From contig CAVRGW010000004.1 of assembly GCA_963720885.1 (NCBI GenBank), positions 310,001-374,000 of the forward strand: DNA of 64,000 bases, written 5' to 3'. A program made the position numbers and the translations under genes. The notes beneath the pieces were generated by a model. It saw only the letters and a program-made list of their open reading frames with translations. It searched no databases and was not told the origin of the DNA. Of the stretch, positions 25,398 through 33,804 are shown piece after piece; positions within the stretch are counted from its first letter, which is position 1, and each line of letters opens with the position of its first letter. Source of the stretch: DATLLN01 sp963720885 (GTDB lineage Bacteria > Actinomycetota > Thermoleophilia > Gaiellales > JAICJC01).

Positions 25398-25454
25398 ATG
25401 CCCAGGGCGGCGCTGCGGCAAACGCGAGTTTCGGCGGCGCGGCGCCAGGGGTAT
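25398..25454. promoter_or_regulatory. Back-to-back SigB/F-type promoters
   Basis: Minus strand: GTTT (25423-25420)-N16-GGGCAT (25403-25398) for the sigma gene. Plus strand: GTTT (25428-25431)-N17-GGGTAT (25449-25454) for the proline-rich protein. The two -35 elements are only 4 bp apart (AAAC-gcga-GTTT). Confidence 0.65.
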
Positions 25455-25464
25455 CTGCCGGAGC

Positions 25465-25620
25465 ATGGACGAGACCCCCGAGCAGCCCACCCAGCCGTCC
25501 GAGGTGCCGACCACGCCGCCGCCGGTCGAGGTGCCGGTGCCGCCGCCCGCGCATCCGCCGGGCGACGACGATCCCGGCGATCCGCCGCAGCCCGCGCCGA
25601 CCGATCGCGTCAATCGGTGA
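25465..25620 (+). CDS. Small proline-rich acidic protein, 51 aa
   Basis: The sequence is dominated by Pro, Glu, Asp and Thr (PSEVPTTPPPVEVPVPPPAH) and has no hydrophobic segment, so it is predicted to be disordered. Support for expression is the exact GTTT-N17-GGGTAT promoter 10 nt before the ATG. Its 3' end overlaps the converging DUF421 gene by 11 bp. Function unknown. Confidence 0.5.
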   Translation: MDETPEQPTQPSEVPTTPPPVEVPVPPPAHPPGDDDPGDPPQPAPTDRVNR

Positions 25621-26047
25621 TGAAGCTGATCCGGCCGGACGTCTCCAGCACCGCATAGCGGACGCCGTCGAGCGTGGGGATGTTGCTCTGCCGTGCCTGC
25701 GCGGCCAGTTCGGCCAGCGTGATCCGCTGCTTGCGCAGGTTCTGCTCGATGGGCTTGCCGTGCTCCAGCAGGATGATCGGCTCGCCCTCCAGCGTCATCC
25801 GGAAGGCGGGAATCCTCCAGTTCAGATAGGCCGTGACGAGCGAGAGCAGCGTGATCGTGGTGATCACGATCGCCGCACCGGTCACCGAGTAGTCGCTCTG
25901 CGTGATCCCCTGCTGCAGCAGGTCGCCGATCACCACCAGCAGCACGACGTCGAACGGCTCGAGCGAGGACAGCTGGCGGCGGTTGACGATCCGTACCAGG
26001 ACGACGACCAGCGGGAACAGGATCAGGCAGCGGATGACGAGATCCAT
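25610..26047 (-). CDS. DUF421 (YetF/YdfS-like) membrane protein
   Basis: A 145-residue protein with an N-terminal transmembrane helix (LVIRCLILFPLVVVLVRIV), the conserved LSSLEPFDVVLLVVIGDLLQQ segment, and another helix at about 56-75. The C-terminal DUF421 soluble part contains EGEPIILLEHGKPIEQNLRKQRIT. The role of this family is unknown; members are spore or stress linked in Bacillus. The ATG overlaps the TAA of the upstream gene (TAATG), indicating translational coupling in a SigB/F-type operon. Confidence 0.85.
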   Translation of the reverse strand: MDLVIRCLILFPLVVVLVRIVNRRQLSSLEPFDVVLLVVIGDLLQQGITQSDYSVTGAAIVITTITLLSLVTAYLNWRIPAFRMTLEGEPIILLEHGKPIEQNLRKQRITLAELAAQARQSNIPTLDGVRYAVLETSGRISFITD

Positions 26048-26595
26048 TAGGGGAGTACCGTCACGGTCGAGTGCTGGGTGAGCAGCGTCTGTGAGCCGTC
26101 GTCGAGGCGCAGCGTCTCCGGCCGGCGCCAGGCGAGGTTCGTCGGATTGACCGACCACTCGAACCAGACGGTCAGCGTCTGGCCGGCCGCCAGCTGTGGA
26201 TAGACGAACGTCGACCCCCCGGCCGCGGGCGCCTGGTCGGCCGGCGCGGGCTGTACGGAGTTGAGCGTCATGCCGTCGAACCAGCCGCCGGAGAGCACGA
26301 TCGTCGGGTGGGCGATCGCGCTGTGTGCAGTGACGTCGACCCGCGACTGGAAGATCAGGCCGCCGCGGAGGCGGTCGGGCGTGCTGACGCTGAGGTCGGC
26401 GGCGGACGAGGATGACTCCCGGGTGCTCGGCGATTGCCCGAACTGGTTGGTCGCGGCGAGCGCGACGAAGATCACCAGCAGGCCCGTGATGATCCAGCGC
26501 AGCCACATGAGCACTCCCCAGTGCCGGCCCTGGAGGTCGCGGTGCCGCGCCAGCGACAGCTGTTCGAGTGGCTCTTCCTCGTTCGGCATGCCCAT
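26047..26595 (-). CDS. Membrane-anchored extracytoplasmic protein, 182 aa
   Basis: The cytosolic N-terminus (MGMPNEEEPLEQLSLARHR) precedes one transmembrane helix at about residues 31-50 (LRWIITGLLVIFVALAATN). The rest is a beta-rich outside domain (TIVLSGGWFDGMTL, LTVWFEWSVNPT). No named family is recognised. It is first in a two-gene operon with DUF421. The ATG at 26595 has CGGAG about 7 nt upstream. The promoter is GTTT-N17-GGGCAA. Confidence 0.65.
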   Translation of the reverse strand: MGMPNEEEPLEQLSLARHRDLQGRHWGVLMWLRWIITGLLVIFVALAATNQFGQSPSTRESSSSAADLSVSTPDRLRGGLIFQSRVDVTAHSAIAHPTIVLSGGWFDGMTLNSVQPAPADQAPAAGGSTFVYPQLAAGQTLTVWFEWSVNPTNLAWRRPETLRLDDGSQTLLTQHSTVTVLP

Positions 26596-26609
26596 GGTGC
26601 ACTCCGAAA

Positions 26610-26636
26610 TTGCCCGATGTGACACCGACGCCAAAC
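26610..26636 (-). promoter_or_regulatory. SigB/F-like promoter (GTTT-N17-GGGCAA)
   Basis: On the minus strand GTTT (26636-26633) and GGGCAA (26615-26610) precede the ATG at 26595 by about 14 nt. Confidence 0.5.
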
Positions 26637-26653
26637 ATTGGGTCAGACCCAAT
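26637..26653. repeat. Perfect palindrome with the GTCAGACCC core
   Basis: ATTGGGTC-A-GACCCAAT, 17 nt, lies in the 285-bp gap between the gene starting at 26595 (minus) and the holin gene (plus). The same core is found in the hairpins at 19617-19656 and 54547-54575. Confidence 0.6.
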
Positions 26654-26714
26654 CCGCCCCCCCCGGTGCGAGACTCGGCACACGCACGGCACGCTTCGCG
26701 ACCGGATCTTCACC

Positions 26715-26758
26715 GGGGTCAGAGCGGTGCCAGAGCGGGGTCAGAGCGGGGTCAGAGC
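26715..26758 (+). repeat. Four tandem 11-mers (GGGGTCAGAGC)
   Basis: Units at 26715-26725, 26726-26736 (GGTGCCAGAGC, two changes), 26737-26747 and 26748-26758. The unit resembles half of the dispersed GGGGTCAGACCCC palindrome. It lies upstream of the holin promoter, in the otherwise empty part of the gap; nothing else is seen between 26654 and 26845. Confidence 0.8.
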
Positions 26759-26845
26759 TCCGGTCACGGAACCGACGCAGGTGTTGCGGACGGCGCACGA
26801 GATCTGCGCGGCGGCGCGGCCTGGCTGTGCCCCAACCGGCGGCGC

Positions 26846-26871
26846 GTTTCCCGCACCGGCGCCGCGGGTAC
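26846..26871 (+). promoter_or_regulatory. SigB/F-type promoter (GTTT-N16-GGGTAC)
   Basis: GTTT (26846-26849) and GGGTAC (26866-26871) with 16 nt between. The ATG at 26881 is 9 nt after the -10, so the transcript would be leaderless. Confidence 0.65.
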
Positions 26872-26880
26872 CCGACCGGT

Positions 26881-27300
26881 ATGGCACAGACTCAGGAAAC
26901 ACGGCGGATCGTCGACCTGATGACCGATACCCGGACGCTCACGGAGCGTCTGGTGAAGCTCGAGATCGAGCGGGCGCGCGCCGCATTCCAGCGGGCGGCC
27001 GCCCGCGCCGCAACGGGCGCCGGCCTGCTCGCCGCCGGCGCCGTCTTTGCTCTGATCGCCGTGGGAACGGGCGCGGCCGCGGCCGTGCTCGGCCTGGCCA
27101 CGGCGATGCCGGCCTGGGCCGCAGCGCTGATCGTCGCGGCTGTCGCCGTGGTGCTGGCGGCGCTGCTGATTCTGCTCGGGTCGGCCCGGGTGCGATCAGC
27201 GACGGCGACGGCGCCGGACGAGCTGCTGGAACCGATCAAGGAGGACGCACGGTGGCTGGCACACGAGAGCAAGCCGACATCGAACGGGACATCGAAGTGA
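26881..27300 (+). CDS. Actinobacterial phage-holin-family (holin-X-like) membrane protein
   Basis: A 139-residue protein. The soluble amphipathic N-terminus is TRTLTERLVKLEIERARAAF. Two transmembrane helices (about 48-70 and 78-100) have the Ala/Val/Gly composition of the actinobacterial holin superfamily III (Phage_holin_3_6/DUF1469). In chromosomes these proteins are stress or envelope linked rather than phage proteins, and no phage genes are near. It overlaps the DUF3618 gene by 49 bp, which is typical of this pair. The promoter is SigB/F-like. Confidence 0.8.
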   Translation: MAQTQETRRIVDLMTDTRTLTERLVKLEIERARAAFQRAAARAATGAGLLAAGAVFALIAVGTGAAAAVLGLATAMPAWAAALIVAAVAVVLAALLILLGSARVRSATATAPDELLEPIKEDARWLAHESKPTSNGTSK

Positions 27301-27446
27301 CGCGCGAGCAGCTCGCCCGGTCGATCGGGCAACTCTCGGGACGGCTCGACCCGCGGCGCGGGATCCGCACTGCGGCGATCGTCGGCGCCGCGGCAGCCGC
27401 CGCAGCCGCGGCCGTCGTGGGGATCGTCGTCTACCGGCGCTGGTGA
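27252..27446 (+). CDS. DUF3618 family protein, 64 aa
   Basis: The short motif ADIERDIEVTREQLARSIGQ is the DUF3618 signature, followed by a C-terminal transmembrane helix (IVGAAAAAAAAAVVGIVVYRRW). DUF3618 genes are commonly found next to the holin-family gene, as here. The GTG start lies inside the holin gene and is preceded by GGAGGA, so translation is coupled. Function unknown. Confidence 0.75.
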   Translation: MAGTREQADIERDIEVTREQLARSIGQLSGRLDPRRGIRTAAIVGAAAAAAAAAVVGIVVYRRW

Positions 27447-27476
27447 GTCCCTCGTGACCGAGCTTCCCGGCTGAAC

Positions 27477-27914
27477 ATGTCCGAGCACGTCCCCGACCAT
27501 CCCACGGGCCCGGCTGACGCGCACCATCCGACGACCGGGCCGGACGCGCCGGAAACGGCGCCCGACGAGGTGCATGAGCGGCGGAACCAGGCGACGGAGC
27601 ACCAGCCGGACATGCCGCCGCCGGACGGGCCCCGCCAGGACCGCGACGTCTCCAACACCGCGGAGTTCCGGGACACGTCCGCCGACGCCGTCTTCCCTGC
27701 GACCCGCCAGGACCTGCGGATCACCAAGGGGAGCGACCCGGCCGCGCCGACGGCCGGCCTGCTCGCCGCGGCCGCCGGCACCCAGGGCCACCTGACGGAG
27801 GCGGAGTACCGCGAGTTCTGCGAGCAGCATCCGGAGTGGATGTCGGCCGACGAGCTGATCGAGACGTACGGATCGTTCGGCGCCGCGCTCGAGGCCGCCG
27901 GCATCGCCGGCTAG
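27477..27914 (+). CDS. Hypothetical acidic hydrophilic protein, 145 aa
   Basis: The first about 75 residues are His/Pro/Asp/Glu-rich and probably disordered. The C-terminal 50 residues (LTEAEYREFCEQHPEWMSAD, then ELIETYGSFGAALEAAGI) look like a folded helical domain. No family is recognised. It follows the holin/DUF3618 genes by 30 nt and may belong to the same SigB/F transcript. The composition resembles desiccation/stress proteins, which is inference. Confidence 0.5.
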   Translation: MSEHVPDHPTGPADAHHPTTGPDAPETAPDEVHERRNQATEHQPDMPPPDGPRQDRDVSNTAEFRDTSADAVFPATRQDLRITKGSDPAAPTAGLLAAAAGTQGHLTEAEYREFCEQHPEWMSADELIETYGSFGAALEAAGIAG

Positions 27915-27930
27915 TCTCGACCGACCGCGA

Positions 27931-28851
27931 TCAACCGGGCACTGTCATGTGCAGCCGCAGCACGGTGCCGCTCATGCCGGAGCGCAGTTCGGTGAGGTCG
28001 CACAGCTGGTTGGCGAGCCACAGCCCGCGGCCGTTGGCCGACTCCGCCGGCGGTCGCTGCCGCCCGGCGAGCGGGTCGTCGATCCGCCCTGCGTCGGCGA
28101 CCTCGCAGACGATCCGGCCGGGCTCGCGCCATACCCGCACGTCCGCCGGGCCGCCGCCGTGCAGGATCGCGTTCCCGGCCGCCTCGTTGACGGCGACCGT
28201 CAGATCGTCCGCGCGGTCCCCGATCAAACCGGCGGCCTCGAACTGCGGATGCAGCCACCGCCGCAGCTCGCCCAGATCGCCGGCCGGCGAGAGCGTCGCG
28301 GCGGCATCGGGCGCATGTGGAAGCGGATCGGCGTCGAGCGCCGCCACCTCGCCGGCGGCGTACTCGGGATTGTCCGCACAGGCACCGTCGCGGATCAGCT
28401 CCGGGTGGGTGCGGTGGGAGCACGCGATCGCACGGCCGTCGAGGTCGGCATCGTAGGGGCAGAGGATGCTCACCCCGGCGTCTGCGAACGCCAGGTTGAT
28501 CAGCGCCTCGTGCCGCGTCGCCTCCGCCGTCTCGCGCGGCGTCCGTCCCCGCCAGATCGGCTCACCGACCATCCGCGTGCGCCGTCCCGGGTGCGCGTCG
28601 ACGAAATCCTGGATGGCCGAGATGATGCGGGCCGGGTTGCGGCCCACCTCGCGCATGTCGACCAGCCAGGCGGTCGCCTCGCACTCGCGGAGCCGGGAAC
28701 GCAACCGGGCCAGGCTCGGCTCGGGGAGGGCTACCATCGCAGGCTCGCCCTCCTCGAGTCCCTCCTCGACGAAGCGCGTGACAGTGTCGAGGAGCTGGCC
28801 GTCCGAGGAGTAGTAGAACGCCTGGTGTCGGAGCCTGTGCGTTGTGGTCAT
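27931..28851 (-). CDS. MEDS-domain sensor with RsbW-like HATPase (anti-sigma regulator)
   Basis: A 306-residue protein. The N-terminal MEDS/DcmR sensory domain (about 10-150) starts RHQAFYYSSDGQLLDTVTRF and contains FVEEGLEEGEPAMVALPEPS. The C-terminal GHKL ATPase (about 195-300) has the N-box VAVNEAAGNAILHGGGPADV and the G-boxes DAGRIDDP and NGRGLWLANQL, without a histidine phospho-acceptor domain. RsbW-type proteins bind and phosphorylate partners to control SigB-like sigma factors; this gene lies 2.6 kb from two of them. The ATG at 28851 has GGGAGG upstream. Confidence 0.82.
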   Translation of the reverse strand: MTTTHRLRHQAFYYSSDGQLLDTVTRFVEEGLEEGEPAMVALPEPSLARLRSRLRECEATAWLVDMREVGRNPARIISAIQDFVDAHPGRRTRMVGEPIWRGRTPRETAEATRHEALINLAFADAGVSILCPYDADLDGRAIACSHRTHPELIRDGACADNPEYAAGEVAALDADPLPHAPDAAATLSPAGDLGELRRWLHPQFEAAGLIGDRADDLTVAVNEAAGNAILHGGGPADVRVWREPGRIVCEVADAGRIDDPLAGRQRPPAESANGRGLWLANQLCDLTELRSGMSGTVLRLHMTVPG

Positions 28852-28905
28852 CGACCTCCCGCTCCTCGGCGAGGGTACCACGCCCGGCCGCCGGCACCCG
28901 CGTGC

Positions 28906-28931
28906 GTTTCGCCGGCGATTCGCATGGGCAC
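28906..28931 (+). promoter_or_regulatory. SigB/F-like promoter of the formate dehydrogenase operon (GTTT-N16-GGGCAC)
   Basis: GTTT (28906-28909), 16 nt, GGGCAC (28926-28931), then 12 nt to the ATG at 28944, which lacks a good ribosome-binding site. Confidence 0.5.
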
Positions 28932-28943
28932 AGTTGATTCCGG

Positions 28944-31900
28944 ATGAGCGAGCTCCGCAGCTTCGTGACCAGCTGGCCGGTGCTTCGGCAGCGCAGCGGC
29001 GATCCGACCGCCCGCGGCTCGGCCGCGCGCTCGGGCCACACGGCGGCGCTGCATGCGCGCACCGGCGACGCCGACCGGGTTGTGCAGTCGGTGTGCCCGT
29101 ACTGCGCCGTGGGGTGCGGCCAGCGGGTCTACGTCAAGGACGGCGCCGTCACCCAGATCGAAGGCGATCCCGACTCCCCGATCTCGCGCGGCCGGCTCTG
29201 CCCGAAGGGCTCGGCGTCGAGGTCGCTGGTCACCGGTCCGCAGCGCGAGCATCGCGTCAAGTACCGCCCCCCGCACGCGACGGAGTGGCAGGAGCTCGAC
29301 CTGGACGACGCGATGGACATGATCGCCGACCGGATCATCGAGACCCGCCGGCGGACGTGGGAGTGGCGGGACGCCGAGGGACGGACGCTGCGCCGTTCGC
29401 TCGGGGTCGTCAGCCTCGGCGGCGCCACCCTGGACAACGAGGAGAACTACTGCATCAAGAAGCTGATGACGAGCCTCGGGTTCGTCACCGTCGAGAACCA
29501 GGCCCGCATATGACACTCGTCCACGGTGCCCGGTCTGGGCACCTCGTTCGGCCGGGGAGGGGCGACGACCTTCCAGCAGGATCTGCAGCACGCCGATTGC
29601 ATCCTGATCATGGGCTCGAACATGGCCGAGTGCCATCCGGTCGGGTTCCAGTGGGTGATGGAGGCCGAGGCTCGCGGCGCCGAGGTGGTCCACGTCGATC
29701 CCCGGTACACCCGGACGAGCGCCGTCGCCACCTCGTACGTCGGCATCCGCGCCGGTTCCGACATCGCCTTCCTCGGCGGCCTGATCAACTACATCCTCGA
29801 GCACGGCCGTGAGTTCCGGGAGTACGTCGAGGCGTACACCAACGCGGCGGTGATCATCGACGAGGGGTTCCAGGACACCGAGGACCTCGACGGCTTCTTC
29901 TCGGGATGGCGGCAGGACGGCCGCACCTACGACACGACGACGTGGCAGTACGCCGGGATGGAGGTGCACGCCTCGGCCGGTCAGCGCGAATCGGGCGCGG
30001 TCACCGGCGAGCAGGCGCACGGCGGCCACGGCGCGCACATGCGTCATGGCGCACCGCCCGAGCAGGATCCGTCGCTGCAGCATCCTCGCTGCGTCTTCCA
30101 GCTGCTCAAGCGCCACTACCGGCGGTACACGCCCGAGCTCGTCGCCGACCTGTGCGGCTGCACCGCCGACGAGTTCGTGTCCGTCGCCGAGGCGCTGTGC
30201 AGCAACTCGGGGCGGGAGCGGACGTCGGCGATCTGCTACGCGGTCGGCTGGACGCAACACACCGTCGGCGTGCAGATCATCCGCGCCGCGGCCATCGTCC
30301 AGCTGCTGCTTGGCAACATCGGCCGCCCCGGCGGCGGCATCCTCGCGCTGCGCGGCCACGCGTCGATCCAGGGGTCGACCGACATCCCGACGCTGTACAA
30401 CATCCTCCCCGGCTACATCCCGATGCCGCACGCCCACGCGCACGACAGCCTCGAGCGGTTCCTCGAGCTGAATACCGCGCCCAGCGGCTTTTGGGGCAAC
30501 ATGCAGGCGTACACGACGAGCCTGCTCAAGGCGTGGTGGGGCGAGCACGCCCACGCCGGCAACGAGTACTGCTTCGACTACCTACCGCGGCTGACCGGAG
30601 ACCACTCGATCTACCCGGCCGTCCTCGGGATGCTGGACGGCGACGTGCACGGCATGCTCGTGCTGGGCGAGAACCCGGCCGTGGGGTCGGCCAACTCGGG
30701 CCTGCATCGCCGGGCGATGGCCGCGCTCGACTGGATGGTCGTCCGCGATCTGGTGGAGACCGAGACGGCGACGTTCTGGAGCACGTCGCCCGAGGTGGCG
30801 TCCGGCGAGCTCCGCACGCAGGACATCGGAACCGAGGTGTTCTTCATGCCCGCGGCCGCGCACACCGAGAAGGACGGCAGCTTCACCAACACGCAGCGGC
30901 TCCTGCAGTGGCGCCACAAGGCGGTCGAGCCGCCCGGCGACTGCCGCTCCGAGCTGTGGTTCATGTACCACCTCGGGCGGATCATCCGGGAGAAGCTGGC
31001 GGCGTCGACCGATCCCATGGACGAACCGGTGCAACGTCTGCAGTGGCACTACCCGACATCCGGCGTCACGGAGGATCCGAGCGCCGACGCGGTGCTGCGC
31101 GAGATCAACGGCTGGGGCCCGGACGGCGGCGCGCTGTCGGCGTACACGGAGCTGAAGGACGACGGCTCGACCGCGTGCGGCTGCTGGATCTACTGCGGCT
31201 GCTATGCGGATGAGATCAACCAGCCCGCCCGCCGCACGCCCGGCTCCGAGCAGTCGTGGGTTGCGCCGGAGTGGGGCTGGGCGTGGCCGGCGAACCGGCG
31301 CATCCTGTACAACCGCGCGTCGGCCGACCCGGCCGGCAGGCCGTGGTCGGAGCGCAAGCGCTACGTCTGGTGGGACGAGGAAGGGGCGTCGTGGACGGGC
31401 GAGGATGTGCCCGATTTCGTTCCCGACAAGCGCCCGGACTACGTTCCGCCCGACGGAGCGCGCGCCCAGGATGCGATCGCCGGCGCCACGCCGTTCATCA
31501 TGCAGGCGGACGGCCGGGGCTGGCTGTTCGCACCCTCCGGCGTCGTCGACGGCCCGCTTCCCACCCACTACGAGCCGCACGAGTCGCCGGTCGAGAACCC
31601 GCTCTACGCGCAGGAATGGAATCCGGCGCGCCAGCGGTTCGAGCGGCCCGGAAACCGCAGCAACGGACCCGGCGAGCGCGAGGCGTTCCCGTTCGTGCTG
31701 ACCACCTACCGGCTGACCGAGCATCACACGGCCGGCGGCATGAGCCGCTTCCTCCCGTATCTCTCGGAGCTGCAGCCGGAGATGTTCTGCGAGGTCAGCC
31801 CGGAGCTGGCGGCCGAGCGACGGCTCGTGCACGGCGGCTGGGCGACGATCACCAGCCGGAGGGCTGCGATCGAGGCACGGGTGCTGGTCACCCGGCGGCT

Positions 31901-32090
31901 CAAGCCGATTCCCCTGGGCGCGGGTGTCGCGCACCAGGTCGGGCTGCCGTACCACTGGGGCACGAACGGCCTGTCGCGCGGAGACGCGGCCAACGACCTG
32001 TTCGAGATCGTGCTCGACCCCAACGTGCACATCCAGGAGTCGAAGGCCGCCACCTGCGACATCCGGCCTGGGCGGAGGGACGGACGGTGA
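28944..32090 (+). CDS. fdnG: Formate dehydrogenase-N/O type catalytic subunit, selenocysteine-containing
   Basis: A 1048-residue molybdopterin (bis-MGD) enzyme oxidising formate to CO2 for the respiratory chain. Residues 50-90 hold a [4Fe-4S] site (VCPYCAVGCGQRVYVKDG...LCPKG). Residue 190 is encoded by an in-frame TGA at 29511-29513. The context is ENQARI-U-HSSTVPGLGTSFGRG, which is exactly the active-site Sec position of E. coli FdnG (ARV-U-HGPTVA). A SECIS-like hairpin follows at 29525-29543. Reading stops only at 32088. The second part contains the molybdopterin signatures (MGSNMAECHPVGFQWVMEAE, LLGNIGRPGGGILALRGHAS, LGENPAVGSANSG). It overlaps the next gene by 4 bp (GTGA), and all three subunits form an operon. 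Treating the TGA as a stop would split the gene wrongly. Confidence 0.93.
29511..29543 (+). promoter_or_regulatory. In-frame UGA (Sec) with bacterial SECIS-like hairpin
   Basis: The UGA codon is at 29511-29513. After 11 nt, GGTGCCC (29525-29531) pairs perfectly with GGGCACC (29537-29543) around a GGTCT loop (29532-29536). The E. coli fdhF SECIS also displays GGUCU in its apical loop, the element recognised by SelB. The selA, selB, selC and selD genes are not in this window. Confidence 0.85.
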
Positions 32091-32932
32091 CCGAACCCCC
32101 AGTCACGGAGGCCTGGCCGCAGAGCTACGGCGCCGAGGCGCAGGAGCGCATCGGATTCTTCACGGACACCAGCGTCTGCATCGGCTGCAAGGCGTGCGAG
32201 GTCGCCTGCAAGGAGTGGAACCTCGTCCCCGATGACGGGCTCGTCTTCACCGCCGACTCGTACGACAACACCGGAGCGCTGGGCGCCAACAGCTGGCGGC
32301 ATGTCGCCTTCGTCGAACAGGGCGGAGGCGACGGCGATCCGCTGCGCTGGCTGATGAGCTCGGACGTCTGCAAGCACTGCACGCACGCTGCCTGCCTCGA
32401 CGTCTGCCCCACCGGTGCGCTGATCCGCACGGAGCTGGGTACCGTTGTCGTTCAGGACGACGTCTGCAACGGCTGCGGCTACTGCGTCCCGGCCTGTCCG
32501 TTCGGCGTGCTGGAGCGCCGCGAGCTGCCGGCCGAGCAGCGCGGCGGCGGTGCCGACGGCGGGGTGCACAAGTGCACGCTCTGCTACGACCGCACACGGG
32601 ACGGGATGACGCCGGCCTGCGCACAGGCCTGCCCCACCGAGTCGATCCAGTTCGGGCCGCTGGAGGACCTGCGCCGGCGGGCCGGCGAGCGGCTGTCGCA
32701 GGTCGTCGAGGCGGGAACGCCCGGCGCCCGGCTCTACGGCGAGGATCCGGACGACGGCGTCGGCGGCTTCGGGGCGTTCTTCCTGCTGCTCGACGAGCCT
32801 GAGGTGTACGGACTGCCGGCGGCGCCGGTCGCTGCGACGCGCCACCTGCCCTCGATGTGGCGCGCCGCGGCGGCGGCCGGGGCCGGACTGGTGGGCACGG
32901 TCGCGCTGGCCTTCCTGGGCGGCCGCCGATGA
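32087..32932 (+). CDS. Formate dehydrogenase iron-sulfur (beta) subunit
   Basis: A 281-residue electron-transfer protein with four ferredoxin-like [4Fe-4S] cysteine groups. These are CIGCKACEVACKEW, CKHCTHAACLDVCPTGAL, CNGCGYCVPACPFG and CTLCYDRTRDGMTPACAQACP. A C-terminal transmembrane helix (about 255-278) anchors it to the membrane, as in FdnH. It passes electrons from the catalytic subunit to the membrane protein encoded next. The GTG start overlaps the stop codon of the catalytic subunit. Confidence 0.92.
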   Translation: MTEPPVTEAWPQSYGAEAQERIGFFTDTSVCIGCKACEVACKEWNLVPDDGLVFTADSYDNTGALGANSWRHVAFVEQGGGDGDPLRWLMSSDVCKHCTHAACLDVCPTGALIRTELGTVVVQDDVCNGCGYCVPACPFGVLERRELPAEQRGGGADGGVHKCTLCYDRTRDGMTPACAQACPTESIQFGPLEDLRRRAGERLSQVVEAGTPGARLYGEDPDDGVGGFGAFFLLLDEPEVYGLPAAPVAATRHLPSMWRAAAAAGAGLVGTVALAFLGGRR

Positions 32933-33804
32933 GCGTGGACCGGCTCGAGCAGGGCTATTACGGCCGTCCGATCCTCAAGCCGCACGTCTGGAAGCCGGTC
33001 ATCGCGGCCTACTTCGCGGTGGGTGGCCTGGCCGGCGCGTCGTCCGTGCTGGCCGCGGCGGCCGATCTCGCGGGGAACCGGCGGCTGGCGCGCACGTCGA
33101 CCCTCACCTCGGCCGCCGCCTTCGCGGCGTGCCCGCCGCTGCTGATCTACGACCTTGGCCGGCCGGAGCGCTTCGTGAACATGCTGCGGGTGCTGAAGCC
33201 GACGTCACCGATGAGCGTGGGGACGTGGACGCTGGCCGCCGCCTCGGCGGCGCAGGTCACCGCCGCCGGCTGCGAGATCACCCGGTCGTTCCCACGGGTC
33301 GGCCGCGCGGCCCAGCTGGCCGCCGCCGCACTCGGCCCGGTGATGGCGACGTACACGGGAGTGCTGGTGTCCGACACCGCGGTGCCGGCATGGGTCGAGG
33401 CGCGGCATCAGCTGCCTGCGCTGTTCGCCGCCGGCGCCGCGACCAGCGCGGGTGCCGCAGCCGTCGTGGCCGGCCCGGCCGGCGCGACCGGTCCGGCCCG
33501 CCGGCTCGCCGTCCTCGGGGCGGTCGCCGAGCTGGCGGCCCAGCGGACGATGGAGCGCCGCCTCGGCCCGCTCGCAGAGCCGTATCGCGAGGGTCTTGCC
33601 GGAAGGCTGGCGCGGAGCAGCACCGTGCTCACGGCCGCAGGGGCCGCAACCATGGCGATCGGCGGCCGGCGACGTCCGCGGCTCGCCCGGATCGGCGGCG
33701 TTGCGGCCCTTGCCGGTGCGGCGTGTGCGCGGTTCGCGGTGCTCGAGGCGGGCCGGCGCTCGGCGGCCGACCCGCGGCACGTCGTTCGGCAGCAGCGCGG
33801 CTAG
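32929..33804 (+). CDS. NrfD/PsrC-like membrane subunit of the formate dehydrogenase
   Basis: A 291-residue polytopic protein with about 8 hydrophobic helices. The N-terminus (YGRPILKPHVWKPVIAAYF, then VGGLAGASSVLAAAADLAGN) and the LLIYDLGRPERFVNMLRVLK motif are typical of the NrfD family. It would transfer formate electrons to menaquinone, replacing the cytochrome b gamma subunit of FdnI type. ATGA overlap with the iron-sulfur gene. Its end overlaps the convergent SpoIIE gene. Confidence 0.85.
   Translation: MSVDRLEQGYYGRPILKPHVWKPVIAAYFAVGGLAGASSVLAAAADLAGNRRLARTSTLTSAAAFAACPPLLIYDLGRPERFVNMLRVLKPTSPMSVGTWTLAAASAAQVTAAGCEITRSFPRVGRAAQLAAAALGPVMATYTGVLVSDTAVPAWVEARHQLPALFAAGAATSAGAAAVVAGPAGATGPARRLAVLGAVAELAAQRTMERRLGPLAEPYREGLAGRLARSSTVLTAAGAATMAIGGRRRPRLARIGGVAALAGAACARFAVLEAGRRSAADPRHVVRQQRG

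Noticed and set aside
26715..26758. CRISPR array
   Set aside because: The four 11-nt units are directly tandem without spacers and no cas genes are present.
26881..27300. Prophage indicated by a holin-family gene
   Set aside because: No phage structural, lysis or integrase genes nearby; this holin family is common in actinobacterial chromosomes with DUF3618.
28872..28880. GGGTAC between the MEDS and formate dehydrogenase genes
   Set aside because: No -35 partner; the GTTT-N16-GGGCAC site nearer to the ATG fits much better.
29514..32090. Formate dehydrogenase as a split pseudogene broken by a stop codon
   Set aside because: The TGA is at the exact Sec position, in frame, with a SECIS-like hairpin downstream, so one full-length selenoprotein is the better call.
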